DNA of 29,723 nt, from assembly GCA_027306715.1 (NCBI GenBank), contig DAHUZG010000181.1:1-29723 (forward strand), given 5' to 3'. The notes below the pieces were generated by a model. It did not search any database, had not been told where the DNA came from, and saw only the letters and a program-made list of their open reading frames with translations. The stretch is from Acidimicrobiaceae bacterium. GTDB taxonomy: Bacteria > Actinomycetota > Acidimicrobiia > Acidimicrobiales > Bog-793. Both the position numbers and the translations under genes were made by a program. How positions within the stretch are numbered: the first letter of the stretch is position 1; each line of letters starts with the position of its first letter. Positions 7,935 to 16,070 of this stretch are shown piece by piece.

Positions 7935-9279
7935 GCTGCTCGCCGGCCTGCGACCTGAGCTGCTGGCGGCGGCGCGCCCGCGACGGTTCGGCCGGGTGGC
8001 ACGAATGGTCGGGATGTCGATCGAGGTCAGCGGGATCACGCCGGCGATCGGCGACGGGTGCGCCCTTCGCCGTGACGGGCCGGACATCCTTGCCGAGGTC
8101 GTGGCCGCTCGTGACGACCGCATCACGTGCCTGCCTTTCGGCGACACCGCGGGACTGCGGGTGGGCGCCCTTGTCGAGGACTTCGGCCACCCGCTTCCCG
8201 TGCGCGTCGGCAAGCAGCTGCTCGGGCGTGTTCTCGACGGCCTCGGCAACCCGATCGACGACGGGCCGCCCATCACCCGGCTCGAGGAGGTGAGCATCGA
8301 GGGCTCGCCGCCGCATCCCCTGCGCCGGCGGCTCGTCGACTCCCAGCTGGCCCTCGGTGTGCGAGTCCTCGACGGGCTCGTCCCCTGCGGCCAGGGTCAG
8401 CGACTCGGTATCTTCGCCGGCTCTGGTGTCGGCAAGTCCTCGCTGCTCTCGATGATCACTCGCGGCACCGAGGCGGACGTCAGCGTCGTGGCGCTCGTCG
8501 GCGAGCGTGGGCGCGAGGTCGCCGAGTTCATCGAGCGGGACCTCGGCGAGGAGGGGCTGCGACGAGCGGTCGTCGTCGTCGCCACCTCCGACGAGCCGGC
8601 TCTCGTCCGGATAAGGGCAGCCTTTCTCGCCACGAGGATCGCCGAGTGGTTCCGGGACCACGGCCTTGACGTGCTGCTGTTGATGGACTCGCTGACGCGC
8701 TTCGCGATGGCTCAGCGCGAGGTCGGCCTCGCTGCCGGCGAGCCCCCCGCCACGCGCGGCTACCCGCCAAGCGTCTTCGGGCTGCTGCCGCGCCTGCTCG
8801 AGCGTGCCGGCACGGCCAAGAGCGGCTCGGTCACAGGCCTCTACACCGTGCTCGTCGAGGGCGACGACATGAACGAGCCGATCGCGGACGCTGCCCGCTC
8901 GATCCTCGACGGCCACATCCAGCTCTCCCGCGCCCTCGCCGAGGCCGGGCACTACCCCGCCGTGGACGTGCTCGGCTCGGTGTCGCGCGTCGCGCCGGCG
9001 GTCGCCAGCGCCGAGCAGCTCGACGCGGCGCGGGGGGTCCGGCTTCTGCTCGCCGCCTACAGGGACGCTCGCGACCTCATCGAGATCGACGCCTACGTGC
9101 CGGGCACGAACCCGGTCGTCGACCGAGCCGTCGTCCAGAAGCCGGTGATCGACGCCTTCTGCCGCCAGGGGCTCCAGGAGCCGGCGCCCCTCGAGGAGAC
9201 GATCGCCCGGCTCGAGTCGCTCCCGCTGCGCGAGGGCGCCGCCGCGCTCGGCAGCGCGTCAGGCGGGGTCCTGCGGTGA
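7927..9279 (+). CDS. fliI: Flagellum-specific export ATPase FliI
   Basis: 450 residues from the ATG at 7927, which overlaps the fliH stop; the frame is open upstream but there only shadows fliH. Walker A is AGSGVGKS (164-171) and Walker B is LLLMDS (250-255), followed by the F1-beta-like LTRFAMAQREVGLAAGEPP segment. The DLIEIDAYVPGTNP stretch near residue 395 is also diagnostic of FliI. The enzyme powers substrate unfolding and entry into the export gate. No key residue appears to be missing. Confidence 0.97.
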   Translation: MSELLAGLRPELLAAARPRRFGRVARMVGMSIEVSGITPAIGDGCALRRDGPDILAEVVAARDDRITCLPFGDTAGLRVGALVEDFGHPLPVRVGKQLLGRVLDGLGNPIDDGPPITRLEEVSIEGSPPHPLRRRLVDSQLALGVRVLDGLVPCGQGQRLGIFAGSGVGKSSLLSMITRGTEADVSVVALVGERGREVAEFIERDLGEEGLRRAVVVVATSDEPALVRIRAAFLATRIAEWFRDHGLDVLLLMDSLTRFAMAQREVGLAAGEPPATRGYPPSVFGLLPRLLERAGTAKSGSVTGLYTVLVEGDDMNEPIADAARSILDGHIQLSRALAEAGHYPAVDVLGSVSRVAPAVASAEQLDAARGVRLLLAAYRDARDLIEIDAYVPGTNPVVDRAVVQKPVIDAFCRQGLQEPAPLEETIARLESLPLREGAAALGSASGGVLR

Positions 9280-9728
9280 GCGTGCCGTTCCGCTTCCGCC
9301 TCGAGACCGTGCTGCGCGTGCGCCGCATCGAGGAGGATCGAGCCAAGGAGGTGCTCGCCGCGATGACTCGTCGGGTCGCCCTCTCGGCGGCGGCCCTGCG
9401 GCAGGCGAGCGCCGCGTGCGAGGCGCTGCCCACCGTGCTGGCGCCGATGGACTCTGGCGCCTTCGCCGACTTTCGCCAGCGCGCCGGCTGGCTCGTCGAG
9501 CGCGCCAGTGCGGCACGGGAGGCGCTCGACGACGCGCTCGCTGAGCACGAGCTGGCGCGTGCGGCGGCAATCGGCGCCCGCCAGAAGGTGGCGACGCTCG
9601 AGCGGCTGGCAGAGCGCCGGCGGCGCGAGTGGATGGACGAGCGGGAACGTGCGGAGGTGCGCGCCATCGATGACGTCGTGAGCGCCCGGTCGGCGGCACA
9701 GCGCATGGAGCAAAGCCGTGCCGGCTGA
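9276..9728 (+). CDS. fliJ: Flagellar export chaperone FliJ
   Basis: 150 residues from a GTG overlapping the fliI stop (GTGA). It opens with FRFRLETVLRVRRIEED, the typical FliJ start 'F.F.Le.lL..R...e', and is otherwise a long Ala/Arg/Glu-rich coiled coil. FliJ sits in the centre of the FliI hexamer like the gamma subunit of F1 and couples it to FlhA. Its position directly after fliI supports the call, as sequence conservation of FliJ is weak. Confidence 0.88.
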   Translation: MSVPFRFRLETVLRVRRIEEDRAKEVLAAMTRRVALSAAALRQASAACEALPTVLAPMDSGAFADFRQRAGWLVERASAAREALDDALAEHELARAAAIGARQKVATLERLAERRRREWMDERERAEVRAIDDVVSARSAAQRMEQSRAG

Positions 9729-11217
9729 GCTTGCACCCCTCGCGGCGATTCCGGTCCCGTCCCAGATGGCCGCGATCCAAGCGACTTTCGACGCGCTGTC
9801 GAGCCTCGCGGCTCCCGCCGCCGGCTCGAGCGGCCCGGCCTCTGTCGCCAGCGGCGCCCCGACCGACCCGTTCTCGGTCCTCCTGGCGGCCGCCTCGACC
9901 TCGGCCAGCTCGGCTCCGGCCTCGGCGGCCACCCCTGCGGCCACGGCCGCAGCGGCCATCGGAGCGACCGTGCCGGGAGCGACCGTGCCGGGAGCGACCG
10001 TGCCGGCCTCGACCGGTGCCGCCAGCTCGGCTGCCGCTGCAGAGCTGGCCGCCCTCGGCGCCGCTGCTGGCGCCACGACAAGAGCGGGAGGAACGGCACC
10101 GCCGAGCTCCACCTCCTCGGCGCTCGCCTCTGCGGCGGCGGCGTCCCCGGCGGCGGCGTCCCCGGCGGCCGTCGGGGCCGGATCCTCAGCTGGCGGCGGG
10201 ACGAGCGTGGGAGCCGGGACGGCAGCGGCGGAACCGGCCACGACGCTTGCTGTCGAGGCGCAGCAGGCGGTGCAGACCGCCGAGTCGTCGCCGGGAGCGA
10301 CCGGCGGTGGGATCGCTGTGGTCGCCGACGCCGCTCGCTATCTCGGCGTCCCCTATGTGTGGGGCGGTACCAGCCCTACCACCGGCTTCGACTGCTCAGG
10401 ACTTGTCCAGCATGTCTTCTCCGACCTCGGCGTGAGCCTTCCTCGGACCTCGTACGAGCAGGTCGGTTCCGGCACCAGCGTCGCCAGCCTCGCCGCCGCC
10501 CAGCCCGGCGACCTTCTCTTCTTCGAGCCCGGGCAGAACGGAGCCGGCCCCGGACAGCCCGGTCACGTCGCCATCTACATCGGCAACAACGAGATGATCG
10601 CTGCTCCCCAGACCGGCGAGACCGTCCAGGTACAGCCCGTTCCGGTCACGCCGCTCGCCATCCGGCGTGTCGGGGTCGCCAGTGGGGCTGCGAGCGCGGC
10701 ACTCGCCTCGATGCCAGCGTTGCCGGCCGTGCTGCCGAACGCCTCGAACGCTCTCAGCACCACGAGCGGCACCGGGACCTCGAGCGTGCCAGGTGCCTCG
10801 AGCGTGGCGGTCGGCCCGGTCCCTGTGCCGGGCCAGTACGCATCGCTCGTCGAGGCCTCGGCGGCCGCGGCCGGCGTACCGGCTCCCCTGCTCGCGGCCG
10901 TGCTGGAGACCGAGTCAGGGTTCCAGCCGGCGGCGGTGTCGAGCGCGGGCGCCGAGGGGATCGCGCAGTTCATGCCGGCGACAGCGGCAGCCCAGGGCGT
11001 GCAGCCGTTCGATCCGAGCTCGGCGATCCCCGGCGCGGCCCGCTATCTGGCCAGTCTCTACAACCAGTTCGGCAGCTGGTCGCTCGCCCTGGCCGCCTAC
11101 AACGCCGGCCCGGCTGCGGTCCAAGCGAGCAGCGGCATCCCTTCCAACAGCCAGACAGCGGTCGACGTGGCGACTGTTCTCGCTCGCGCCGGCATGAGCA
11201 CAGGAAGTGTCGCATGA
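9718..11217 (+). CDS. Bifunctional cell-wall hydrolase: NlpC/P60 peptidase plus lytic transglycosylase (FlgJ-like role)
   Basis: 499 residues from a GTG at 9718 that overlaps fliJ by 11 bp. Residues 1-195 are an Ala/Ser/Pro-rich linker with no signal peptide. An NlpC/P60 domain spans about 198-320: GVPYVWGGTSPTTGFDCSG with nucleophile Cys226, and PGDLLFFE then GHVAIYIG with His283. A transglycosylase (SLT/lysozyme-like) domain spans about 373-470: LETESGF with putative catalytic Glu399, GIAQFMP, and AAYNAGP. One chain could thus cut both the stem peptide and the glycan. In this position it probably opens peptidoglycan for the rod and is exported by the flagellar system, which would explain the lack of a signal peptide. 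That role is inferred. In-frame 15-bp repeats lie in the linker. Confidence 0.88.
   Translation: MPAELAPLAAIPVPSQMAAIQATFDALSSLAAPAAGSSGPASVASGAPTDPFSVLLAAASTSASSAPASAATPAATAAAAIGATVPGATVPGATVPASTGAASSAAAAELAALGAAAGATTRAGGTAPPSSTSSALASAAAASPAAASPAAVGAGSSAGGGTSVGAGTAAAEPATTLAVEAQQAVQTAESSPGATGGGIAVVADAARYLGVPYVWGGTSPTTGFDCSGLVQHVFSDLGVSLPRTSYEQVGSGTSVASLAAAQPGDLLFFEPGQNGAGPGQPGHVAIYIGNNEMIAAPQTGETVQVQPVPVTPLAIRRVGVASGAASAALASMPALPAVLPNASNALSTTSGTGTSSVPGASSVAVGPVPVPGQYASLVEASAAAAGVPAPLLAAVLETESGFQPAAVSSAGAEGIAQFMPATAAAQGVQPFDPSSAIPGAARYLASLYNQFGSWSLALAAYNAGPAAVQASSGIPSNSQTAVDVATVLARAGMSTGSVA
9961..10005 (+). repeat. Three 15-bp tandem repeats inside the wall-hydrolase linker
   Basis: GGAGCGACCGTGCCG occurs three times without mismatch (9961-9975, 9976-9990, 9991-10005), encoding GATVP three times. 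A second 15-bp duplication follows at 10134-10148 and 10149-10163 (AAASP-like). Both keep frame and lie in the disordered N-terminal linker. Confidence 0.9.
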
Positions 11218-12965
11218 GTCGCGTCTTAGCCACCAGCGTGCCGAGTCGTGCCGCCACCGGTGGCGAGCAGCCGGCCGGACCGGTCAGCACCGGGCAAGCC
11301 GCCGACGCCTTCGCCGCCGTCCTCGAGCAGCTCAACCCGGGCGGCTCCGGCGGGCCCGGAGGTGGAGCGAGCAGCGGCGGAGCGAGCAGCGGCGGAGCCG
11401 ACAGAGGCGTGCAGAGAGCGCAACAACGCCTCGCGCATCGCCCTTTCCCGCCGCCGGTCGCCCCCGACGTGGCGGCGACACCCGGAGCGATCGTCGCCGC
11501 GGCGATCGCCGCTGCTGCAGCAGCAGCACACGCCGCCGGTGTGCTCGGCAACGCCGAGCCCGGCGCCCACGCCAACGGCTCTGCTGCGACGCGCCATCAG
11601 GCGGCGGCACCGGGGATCACGCCGACGACTTCGACGATGGTCGCGAGCGTCCCGTCGCTCGACGTCCCCTACCCGTCGTCGACTCGCAGCGCATCGCGAC
11701 ATGTCGCCGCTCCCGTGCTCGAGACCGGCGCGCCGAGCCGGAAGGTGGTCATGGGCGCCACGGTGGTCATCCCCCCCGCTGCCCTCCGCTCGGGCGCTGC
11801 CTCCGCCGTTGGGGAGGCGGGAGGGCCACCAGCTCGGCTGGCCGGCGGCATCGACCAGTCCTCGAGCCCGGCGAGCGCGACTGCTCAGCCAACCGCCGCT
11901 GCTCGGCCGGTCTCCGATGTCGGGCCGACCGCCGCCGCGGACGCCAGGACTGCTGCAAAGCCGAGCACCGTCACCCGGCCGAGCGCCGATCCCCTACCGA
12001 GCGCCACAGCCCAGTGGAGCGCCGACAGCCCGTCGGCGCCCAACCGGTCGACAGCACCGGCGCCGCCTTCTGGCCCGGTACCTCCGGAGGGCGCGACGAG
12101 CGTGCCGGCAAGGCCTTCACCGGATGGCCCCGTCCCGGCGGGGCCGCCGGGAGCGCAGGATCTCGCGCCCGCGGCACCAGCTCCACCCGCCGCTGGAGTG
12201 CAGCAGATCGCTGCGGCCAGGAACGGGCCACCGGCTGCACAGGTCGAGGCATCGGCTCCGGGCACAGCCGAAGCGACGCCACGTCCTGCCGGTCCCGCCG
12301 CCTTGTCTCCCGCGCACTCGGGCGGCAGCGAGACGACCTCCGGCAAGCAGCCCGTCGGCGCGTCGGTGCCCCCGGGGCCAGTCCCCGCCCCTGGCGGGCC
12401 GCGGGAAAGCACCTACACGCCACCTCCGATCGGCCGCGCCGCCCCCGCCGCGCCGGGGCTCGATCACGTCGCGCTCGCCACGGTCCTCTCGCGGCCTGTG
12501 GTCACCGCCGACGGCAGCTTTGCCGTGACCGCCCGCCTCACTCCGCCCGAGCTCGGGGCCGTCCACGCCTCGGTCGAGCTGAGCGGCAGCGCCGTCCGGG
12601 TCGTGCTCAACGCCGCCAGCGTCGCCGGGCACGCCGCCCTGCGCGACAGCCTGCACCAGCTCGCGGCGGAGCTGGCGCACGGCGGCCGCGAGGTCCACCT
12701 CTCCCTCGCCGACCACGAGCATGAGCCTCCGTCCCCACAGCACGGCGATACGTACGGCGGGAGCAACTCCGGCGCAGGAGCTGGCGGTGGGCAGGGCGGA
12801 GCCGCTCCGGGAGACCCCCGTGGCTGGGGAGCGGGCGCAGCGCCGGGAGCTCGTCAGGCGCCTCTCGCGGTACCTGCCGCGCCAGCCACACCGGGTGGGT
12901 CCGCGCCCGCGCTGGCTGCGCGGGTTCCCGGCGGCTCCGACCTGCACATCGATCTCGTCCTCTAG
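11214..12965 (+). CDS. fliK: Flagellar hook-length control protein FliK (C-terminal Flg_hook domain)
   Basis: 583 residues from the ATG at 11214, which overlaps the preceding stop (ATGA). Residues 1 to about 420 are a long, low-complexity Ala/Pro/Ser/Gly region, as expected for the ruler part of FliK. The C-terminal domain (about 430-505) contains RLTPPELGAVHASVELSG and AALRDSLHQLAAELAHGG, matching the FliK/Flg_hook pattern 'L.P..LG.v.v.l....v.v.......ar..l...l..L...L...G'. FliK measures hook length and switches FlhB specificity. A further Gly/Pro-rich tail of about 70 residues follows the domain. The N-terminal part is not alignable by eye. Confidence 0.85.
   Translation: MSRVLATSVPSRAATGGEQPAGPVSTGQAADAFAAVLEQLNPGGSGGPGGGASSGGASSGGADRGVQRAQQRLAHRPFPPPVAPDVAATPGAIVAAAIAAAAAAAHAAGVLGNAEPGAHANGSAATRHQAAAPGITPTTSTMVASVPSLDVPYPSSTRSASRHVAAPVLETGAPSRKVVMGATVVIPPAALRSGAASAVGEAGGPPARLAGGIDQSSSPASATAQPTAAARPVSDVGPTAAADARTAAKPSTVTRPSADPLPSATAQWSADSPSAPNRSTAPAPPSGPVPPEGATSVPARPSPDGPVPAGPPGAQDLAPAAPAPPAAGVQQIAAARNGPPAAQVEASAPGTAEATPRPAGPAALSPAHSGGSETTSGKQPVGASVPPGPVPAPGGPRESTYTPPPIGRAAPAAPGLDHVALATVLSRPVVTADGSFAVTARLTPPELGAVHASVELSGSAVRVVLNAASVAGHAALRDSLHQLAAELAHGGREVHLSLADHEHEPPSPQHGDTYGGSNSGAGAGGGQGGAAPGDPRGWGAGAAPGARQAPLAVPAAPATPGGSAPALAARVPGGSDLHIDLVL
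11364..11399 (+). repeat. 15-bp tandem repeat in fliK
   Basis: GGAGCGAGCAGCGGC occurs at 11364-11378 and 11379-11393, and a partial third copy follows, encoding a GGASSGGASSGGA-type linker. The copies are identical and in frame. Confidence 0.85.
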
Positions 12966-12972
12966 GAGCGAC

Positions 12973-13524
12973 ATGGAACCACTGACCGCCATCCCGCTCA
13001 CGGCTGCGGGACTCGCCACCACCCAGGCTGCCTCGCAGGCCGGCACCGGCCCGGGAGCGAGCGCGCCGGCCACCGGCCAGACGACAGGGCAACTGCTGCA
13101 ACCCGGCGAGTTCCTCACCTTGCTGGTCGACAGCCTGAAGTACCAGGACCCTCTCAACCCGACCACGACGTCGGACTTCTTGAGCCAGCTCGCTTCTCTC
13201 TCCCAGGTCCAGACACAGGTCCAGATCGCCGCCACCGACCAGACCGCAGCCGCCAACGCCCTCATCGGGAGGACGGTGAGTGGTAGCGACCTTTCCGGCA
13301 AGCCTCTGAGCGGCGTCGTCGACTCGGTCGCTCTCGCCTCCGGCTCCGCGGTGCTCGAGGTCGGAAAGGACTCGATGGACCTGTCGTCGGTCACCTCGAT
13401 CGGGACGTCGGCGGCTGCCGCCAGCCCGAGCACCGCCGCCCCGAGCACCGCCAGCCCGAGCACCGCCAGCCCGAGCACCGCCGGCCCGGCGGCGCCGGCG
13501 GGCGGCGCCACCACGACCGGCTAG
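12973..13524 (+). CDS. flgD: Flagellar hook assembly protein FlgD (short form)
   Basis: 183 residues from the ATG at 12973, chosen for AGGAG at 12964-12968. The conserved scaffold segment is EFLTLLVDSLKYQDPLNP followed by FLSQLASLSQVQTQVQ, the FlgD hallmark. After about residue 140 the protein becomes a Ser/Thr/Pro/Ala repeat tail instead of the Ig-like/FnIII C-terminal domain of longer FlgD proteins. FlgD caps the growing hook and is discarded afterwards. The start lies 7 bp after the fliK stop. Confidence 0.93.
   Translation: MEPLTAIPLTAAGLATTQAASQAGTGPGASAPATGQTTGQLLQPGEFLTLLVDSLKYQDPLNPTTTSDFLSQLASLSQVQTQVQIAATDQTAAANALIGRTVSGSDLSGKPLSGVVDSVALASGSAVLEVGKDSMDLSSVTSIGTSAAAASPSTAAPSTASPSTASPSTAGPAAPAGGATTTG
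13423..13482 (+). repeat. Four 15-bp tandem repeats in the flgD 3' end
   Basis: Unit AGCCCGAGCACCGCC repeats four times (13423-13437, 13438-13452 with two changed bases at its start, 13453-13467, 13468-13482), encoding SPSTA, APSTA, SPSTA and SPSTA. The array preserves frame and makes up most of the C-terminal tail of FlgD. Confidence 0.9.
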
Positions 13525-13586
13525 GCACCCGTCCGCCGCATCTCCTCTGACCCTCAGTACCCGACAGCACCGCGCACCCCGATCCC

Positions 13587-13603
13587 CGCCGGTCAATCCG
13601 GCG
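13587..13603 (+). terminator. Small hairpin between flgD and flgE
   Basis: CGCCGG (13587-13592), loop TCAAT, then CCGGCG (13598-13603) gives a perfect 6-bp GC stem in the 121-bp flgD-flgE gap. No T-tract follows, so it may be a processing or stability element rather than an intrinsic terminator. Confidence 0.35.
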
Positions 13604-13645
13604 ACCCAGTACCGGAACGACGACAAACAGAAAGAAGGTCACGAC

Positions 13646-14902
13646 ATGACGGTTCGCTCGCTCGCAGCCGCCGACTCGGGCATCTCGACGATGCAGACGA
13701 TGATCGACACGATCGGCAACAACCTCGCCAACTCGAACACCAACGGCTACAAGGCGACGACGGCGCAGTTCGAGGACGTCCTCACCGAGCAGCTCACCCC
13801 CGCCAGCGCGCCCTCGCCGGGGCTTGCCAGCACCAACCCCTCGGCGATCGGCGCCGGCGCTCAGGTGTCGGCGATCACGACGAACTTCAGCGAAGGCGCC
13901 ACCGTCCAGACCGGCTCGCCGACTGACTCGGCGATCCAGGGCAACGGCTTCTACGTCGTCCAGCAGGGCGGCCAGACGTACTACACCCGGGACGGGAACT
14001 TCCAGCTCGACTCCAACGGCAACCTCGCCACCGCCAGCGGCGGCCTCGTCCAGGGCTGGGCGCCCGGCGCGCCGACGACCGGGCCCACCGGCCCGCTCAC
14101 GATCCCGAGCAGCCTCGTGATCGCCCCGCAGGAGTCGGCCAACGTCACCCTCGGGGGCAACCTGCCCGCAGGGACGCCGACGACGAGCCCGGTGACGACG
14201 ACGACGACGCTGTTCGACGCACAGGGCAACGAGGTCCCCGTCACGATGACATTCACCCCGACGGGGACCGCCAACCAGTGGTCGATGCAGGCCTCGGTCG
14301 GCTCGTCGAACCTCTTCACCTCCCCGGTCACGCTGCAGTTCAGCCCCGGCGGCCAGCTCCAGCAGGTGAACGGAGCCACCGTCACGGGCCAGACGACGCT
14401 CGCCACCACCGCTGCACTGCCCTCCGGCTACCAGTGGAACGAGACCCACATCAACTTCATCCTCCCTGCTCCAGGGTCCAACGGTGCTGTCACCCAGTAC
14501 GCCTCGGCGCAAAGCGTCAACGTCGCCACCCAGGACGGCTACACCTCAGGCACGCTCGAGTCCTTCGCCATCGGGCAGACCGGCGCCATCACCGGCACCT
14601 TCTCGAACGGCCAGTCCCAGCTGCTCGGCACGATCGCCCTGGCGGATTTCGCCAACCAGGGCGGGCTCGCCGACCTCGGCAACCTGCAGTACCAGCCGAC
14701 CGCCGCCTCGGGCGTCGCCAAGGTCGGCGCGGCCGGCACCAACGGGCTCGGCTCGCTCCTCGGCGGCGCGCTCGAGCAGTCCAACGTCGACGTCGGCACC
14801 GAGCTGACATCGCTCATCGAGGCACAGACCGCCTACCAGGCCGACACCAAGGTCGTCTCGACGACCCAGACCGTCCTCCAGGCGCTCGTCAACAACGCCT
14901 GA
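13646..14902 (+). CDS. flgE: Flagellar hook protein FlgE
   Basis: 418 residues, with a likely ribosome binding site AAAGAAGG about 9 bases upstream. The N-terminus has IDTIGNNLANSNTNGYKA (rod/hook signature). The middle has NGFYVVQQGGQTYYTRDGNF, the FlgE/F/G domain hallmark. The C-terminus has LTSLIEAQTAYQADTKVV. FlgE polymerises into the hook that links rod and filament. Because no flgF or flgG gene is present nearby, a distal-rod identity was considered, but the position after fliK-flgD and the length favour the hook. Confidence 0.94.
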   Translation: MTVRSLAAADSGISTMQTMIDTIGNNLANSNTNGYKATTAQFEDVLTEQLTPASAPSPGLASTNPSAIGAGAQVSAITTNFSEGATVQTGSPTDSAIQGNGFYVVQQGGQTYYTRDGNFQLDSNGNLATASGGLVQGWAPGAPTTGPTGPLTIPSSLVIAPQESANVTLGGNLPAGTPTTSPVTTTTTLFDAQGNEVPVTMTFTPTGTANQWSMQASVGSSNLFTSPVTLQFSPGGQLQQVNGATVTGQTTLATTAALPSGYQWNETHINFILPAPGSNGAVTQYASAQSVNVATQDGYTSGTLESFAIGQTGAITGTFSNGQSQLLGTIALADFANQGGLADLGNLQYQPTAASGVAKVGAAGTNGLGSLLGGALEQSNVDVGTELTSLIEAQTAYQADTKVVSTTQTVLQALVNNA

Positions 14903-14907
14903 TCCCG

Positions 14908-15288
14908 ATGACCGCGCAGCGCCTCTTCGCCGACCGACCGCCGCTCAAGCTCATCCAGGCGAGCGTCGTTAGCTCAGGCGCGCAAGCGGCCGACGGGGCG
15001 GTGCCGGTGATCGTGGTGACGAAGCTCGACGGCCGCACGGCGGCGCTGAACGTCGATCGTGTCGAGCGCATCGAGCGCAACGAGACGACGTCGACGAGCA
15101 ACGTCTACTTCGTCGAGGGCGGCCGGCTGACGGTAATCGAGAGCTACGAGCAGCTCATCGGTGAGATCGACGAGTCCAAAGCACGCGTCCTGGCTCGTGC
15201 GTTCTCGCTCGCCACCGAGTCGGCTCGGGCCAGCATCGACGGTCCGACCCTGCGCGTCCTGCCGAATCGCGAGGACGACCAGACGTGA
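14908..15288 (+). CDS. flbD: FlbD-family flagellar protein
   Basis: 126 residues from the ATG at 14908, 5 bp after flgE. The recognisable FlbD part starts at about residue 34: VIVVTKLDGRTAALNVDRVERIE, then YFVEGGRLTVIESYEQLIGEI, matching the short FlbD proteins found beside flgE and motA in many Gram-positive bacteria. Typical FlbD is 60-75 residues and begins 'MI.vTrLdG'. The GTG at 15007 would give just such a start (93 residues), so the 33-residue extension may be untranslated leader. The C-terminus is also about 25 residues longer than usual. The function of this family is poorly defined. Confidence 0.8.
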   Translation: MTAQRLFADRPPLKLIQASVVSSGAQAADGAVPVIVVTKLDGRTAALNVDRVERIERNETTSTSNVYFVEGGRLTVIESYEQLIGEIDESKARVLARAFSLATESARASIDGPTLRVLPNREDDQT

Positions 15289-16070
15289 CCCCGGCCGGCA
15301 TCCTCACCGCCTTCGTCGCCATCTTCGTCTCGATGATCATGGACCACGGCCAGCCGGGCTCGCTCATCAAGATCCCCGCGCTGCTCCTCGTCTTCGGCGG
15401 GACGATCGGCGCCACCATCGCCGGCGGGGTGAAGAAGGACGCCTCGCTGCTGCCGAAGGCCTTCATGGTGGCGATGAAGCCCGGCAAGGGCTACAACCCG
15501 GCGGAGTTCACCGAGCACCTGATCGAGCTCGCCCGCGCTGCCCGTACCGGCGGCCTCAAGGTTCTCGAACGCGAGCTGCCCGAGGCCAAGGACGATCCGT
15601 TCACACGGACCGGCGTCGAGCTGATCACGACGACCTCGGACCCGGAGCGGGTGCGGATGGTGCTCGACGCAGAGATCCACGGCATCCGCCAGCGTCACCG
15701 CGTCGGGTACAAGGCGTTCCAGGACATGGCCGGTTACGCGCCGACCATCGGGATCCTCGGCACGGTGATCGGGCTCGTCCACGTCCTCGGCAGCCTGACG
15801 AGCCCGGGCACGCTCGGTCCGGCGATCGCCAGCGCCTTCACCGCCACCTTGTGGGGCGTGCTCACCGCCAACGTCGTCTGGCTGCCCATCGGCAACAAGC
15901 TGAAGCGCCTCTCTGACCAGGAGATCGCCTACAAAGAGCTCGTCGTCGAGGGCCTGCTCGCCGTTCAAGAGGGGATCTCCGGCCCCCAGCTGAAGGACCG
16001 ACTCGTCCCGTTCCTGCCGCCGAGGGAACGACCGGCCGACGAGCGGGCGGCAAACGAGAGCGCCGCGTGA
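15285..16070 (+). CDS. motA: Flagellar motor stator protein MotA
   Basis: 261 residues from a GTG overlapping the flbD stop. Four hydrophobic segments fit MotA: about 5-20, 30-48, 150-170 and 182-202. The conserved GYAPTIGILGTVIGLVHVL and TLWGVLTANVVWLPIGNKL segments hold the two prolines known to matter for torque, and the cytoplasmic loop carries ARTGGLKVLERELPE. It forms the ion channel with MotB. The ion (H+ or Na+) cannot be assigned by eye. It overlaps motB by 4 bp (GTGA). Confidence 0.95.
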   Translation: MTPAGILTAFVAIFVSMIMDHGQPGSLIKIPALLLVFGGTIGATIAGGVKKDASLLPKAFMVAMKPGKGYNPAEFTEHLIELARAARTGGLKVLERELPEAKDDPFTRTGVELITTTSDPERVRMVLDAEIHGIRQRHRVGYKAFQDMAGYAPTIGILGTVIGLVHVLGSLTSPGTLGPAIASAFTATLWGVLTANVVWLPIGNKLKRLSDQEIAYKELVVEGLLAVQEGISGPQLKDRLVPFLPPRERPADERAANESAA

